Below the pieces are notes generated by a model that had not been told where the DNA came from, did no database searches, and was given only the letters and a program-made list of their open reading frames with translations. From assembly GCA_012295275.1 (NCBI GenBank), contig CM022675.1, forward strand, positions 2,619,197 through 2,683,196: DNA of 64,000 nt, given 5' to 3'. Both the position numbers and the translations under genes were made by a program. Positions 63,068 to 64,000 of this stretch are shown piece after piece. The stretch is from Chrysomallon squamiferum (lineage: Eukaryota > Mollusca > Gastropoda > Neomphalida > Peltospiridae). Each line of letters starts with the position of its first letter. Position 1 is the stretch's first letter.

Positions 63068-64000
63068 CTGCAAGAACAGTAACATAGTCATAATTACGTT
63101 GATGTCTGCATTGGTTACGATGATGTGAGTGTTTTGATCTGAAACTTACGTCTGTAACCTCCATTATACAACTCACTGCTCAATGTATATTACAATGTTC
63201 ATAAAACTCACTGCTCAATGTATATTACAATGTTCATAAAACTCGCTGCTCAATGTATATTACAATGTTCATAAAACTCACTACTCACTGTATGTTACAA
63301 TGTTCATAACACTCACTGTTCATTTTATATTGTGTCTTTGTCAAAATAAATTTAAAAAAAAAATTATTTAATCTTTGATGCACTGTAACCTGCAAACTGT
63401 TTATCCTGACAAAGTACATAATATTTCAGTGTTTACAGAAAAATGGTGATGTTTTATTAATTCTGTATAAAAATAAAGTCAAGCAATCATCTCAGATAAA
63501 ATTGAACATATTATTTTTCCTTTTTTTTCCTTTTTTTGTTTTGTTTTTAAATACAGAAATAAATATATATAGTAAAAGAATTTCAAACAGTGGTGCACAC
63601 AAAGCTTTCACAAAAATGTTTCCTGTTTACAGCTGAGATTTCAGTTTCCTGCAATGAAAGTTGAAACATTTGTCATTATTGTAATCCTCTTTTAATACTG
63701 ACACAATAATTAACATCTTTCTTTGATCAGTAATTTTTTTCTCTCTTTTTTTTTTTTTTGTTGTTCCTTTGTTTCCTACAGGAAATGTAAATGGGTCAGT
63801 TCAACTGTTATTATAAAAAGTAAGAATCTGCAACATCCTTGTTTATCAGAAAACACTGTAAGTCAACTCTCCTTTAGTAGACTCCAGAGTAATCTACACA
63901 TTAATCTACAAATTTAATCTTCAGTGAATTAACACTTCACACATTAAACTACAAATTGTCCATCAAGGAAAAAATTAATAAAATAAAATAAAATAAAATA
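63068..64000. other. Upstream of the first visible chimaerin exon
   Basis: It contains a 34-bp minisatellite (about 63160-63320; units with AAACTCACTGCTCAATGTAT) and otherwise AT-rich unique sequence. The missing first coding exon of chimaerin is not evident. A possible tiny exon at 63150-63175 on the minus strand (AGCAG acceptor, GAC/GTAAGT donor, phase compatible) is unproven. Confidence 0.5.

Overview
This window is animal nuclear DNA. It is AT-rich and crowded with simple repeats (ATT, TTTA, GA, GT and AT tracts), and it carries intron-rich genes with short introns of roughly 60-1500 bp. The protein set and intron style point to an invertebrate. A lophotrochozoan such as a mollusc is my best guess, but nothing in the sequence proves it. 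I see no bacterial genes, CRISPR arrays, rRNA or tRNA genes.

Layout. Positions 1-9712 hold no recognisable gene; they are a mosaic of duplicated non-coding blocks and microsatellites. Positions 9713-19661 (+) hold gene A, a complete 19-exon gene that I assembled exon by exon with consistent phases (893 codons). It encodes a signal peptide, two EGF-like modules, a zona pellucida (ZP) module, four SRCR domains, a furin-type site, a transmembrane helix and a short basic tail. Positions 19662-29229 are a 3' UTR, a local duplication of the 3' flank, and repeats. Positions 29230-37139 (-) hold gene B, an inverted paralogue with a frame lesion in one SRCR exon. A 200-N assembly gap (37140-37339) cuts off its 5' end. 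Positions 37617-46481 (+) hold gene C, a third paralogue whose first five exons should also lie in the gap. B and C are therefore head to head. Positions 46482-51993 contain no recognised gene. Positions 51994-63067 (-) hold a chimaerin orthologue (SH2, C1 and RhoGAP domains) lacking only its extreme 5' end.

The two most unusual results are architectural. First, in all three receptor-like genes the SRCR array sits inside the ZP module. ZP-N and the first strands of ZP-C come before it, and the cysteine-bearing rest of ZP-C comes after it. The inserted exons are bounded by phase-1 introns, so removing them would leave the ZP frame intact. Second, many introns contain minisatellites whose repeat unit is a copy of the neighbouring splice junction. 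The chimaerin gene has about 23 copies of a 5' splice site, an array of 3' splice sites, and an array of about 21 units of which 13 carry a 12-nt microexon-like segment between an intact acceptor and donor. The SRCR genes show the same behaviour after exon 14.

Roles. Genes A-C look like type I membrane, ZP-polymerising, ligand-binding surface proteins of a local, still-evolving multigene family. Immune, epithelial or gamete-surface roles are possible, and the sequence does not choose between them. Chimaerin is an intracellular Rac GTPase-activating protein with no evident functional link to the cluster.
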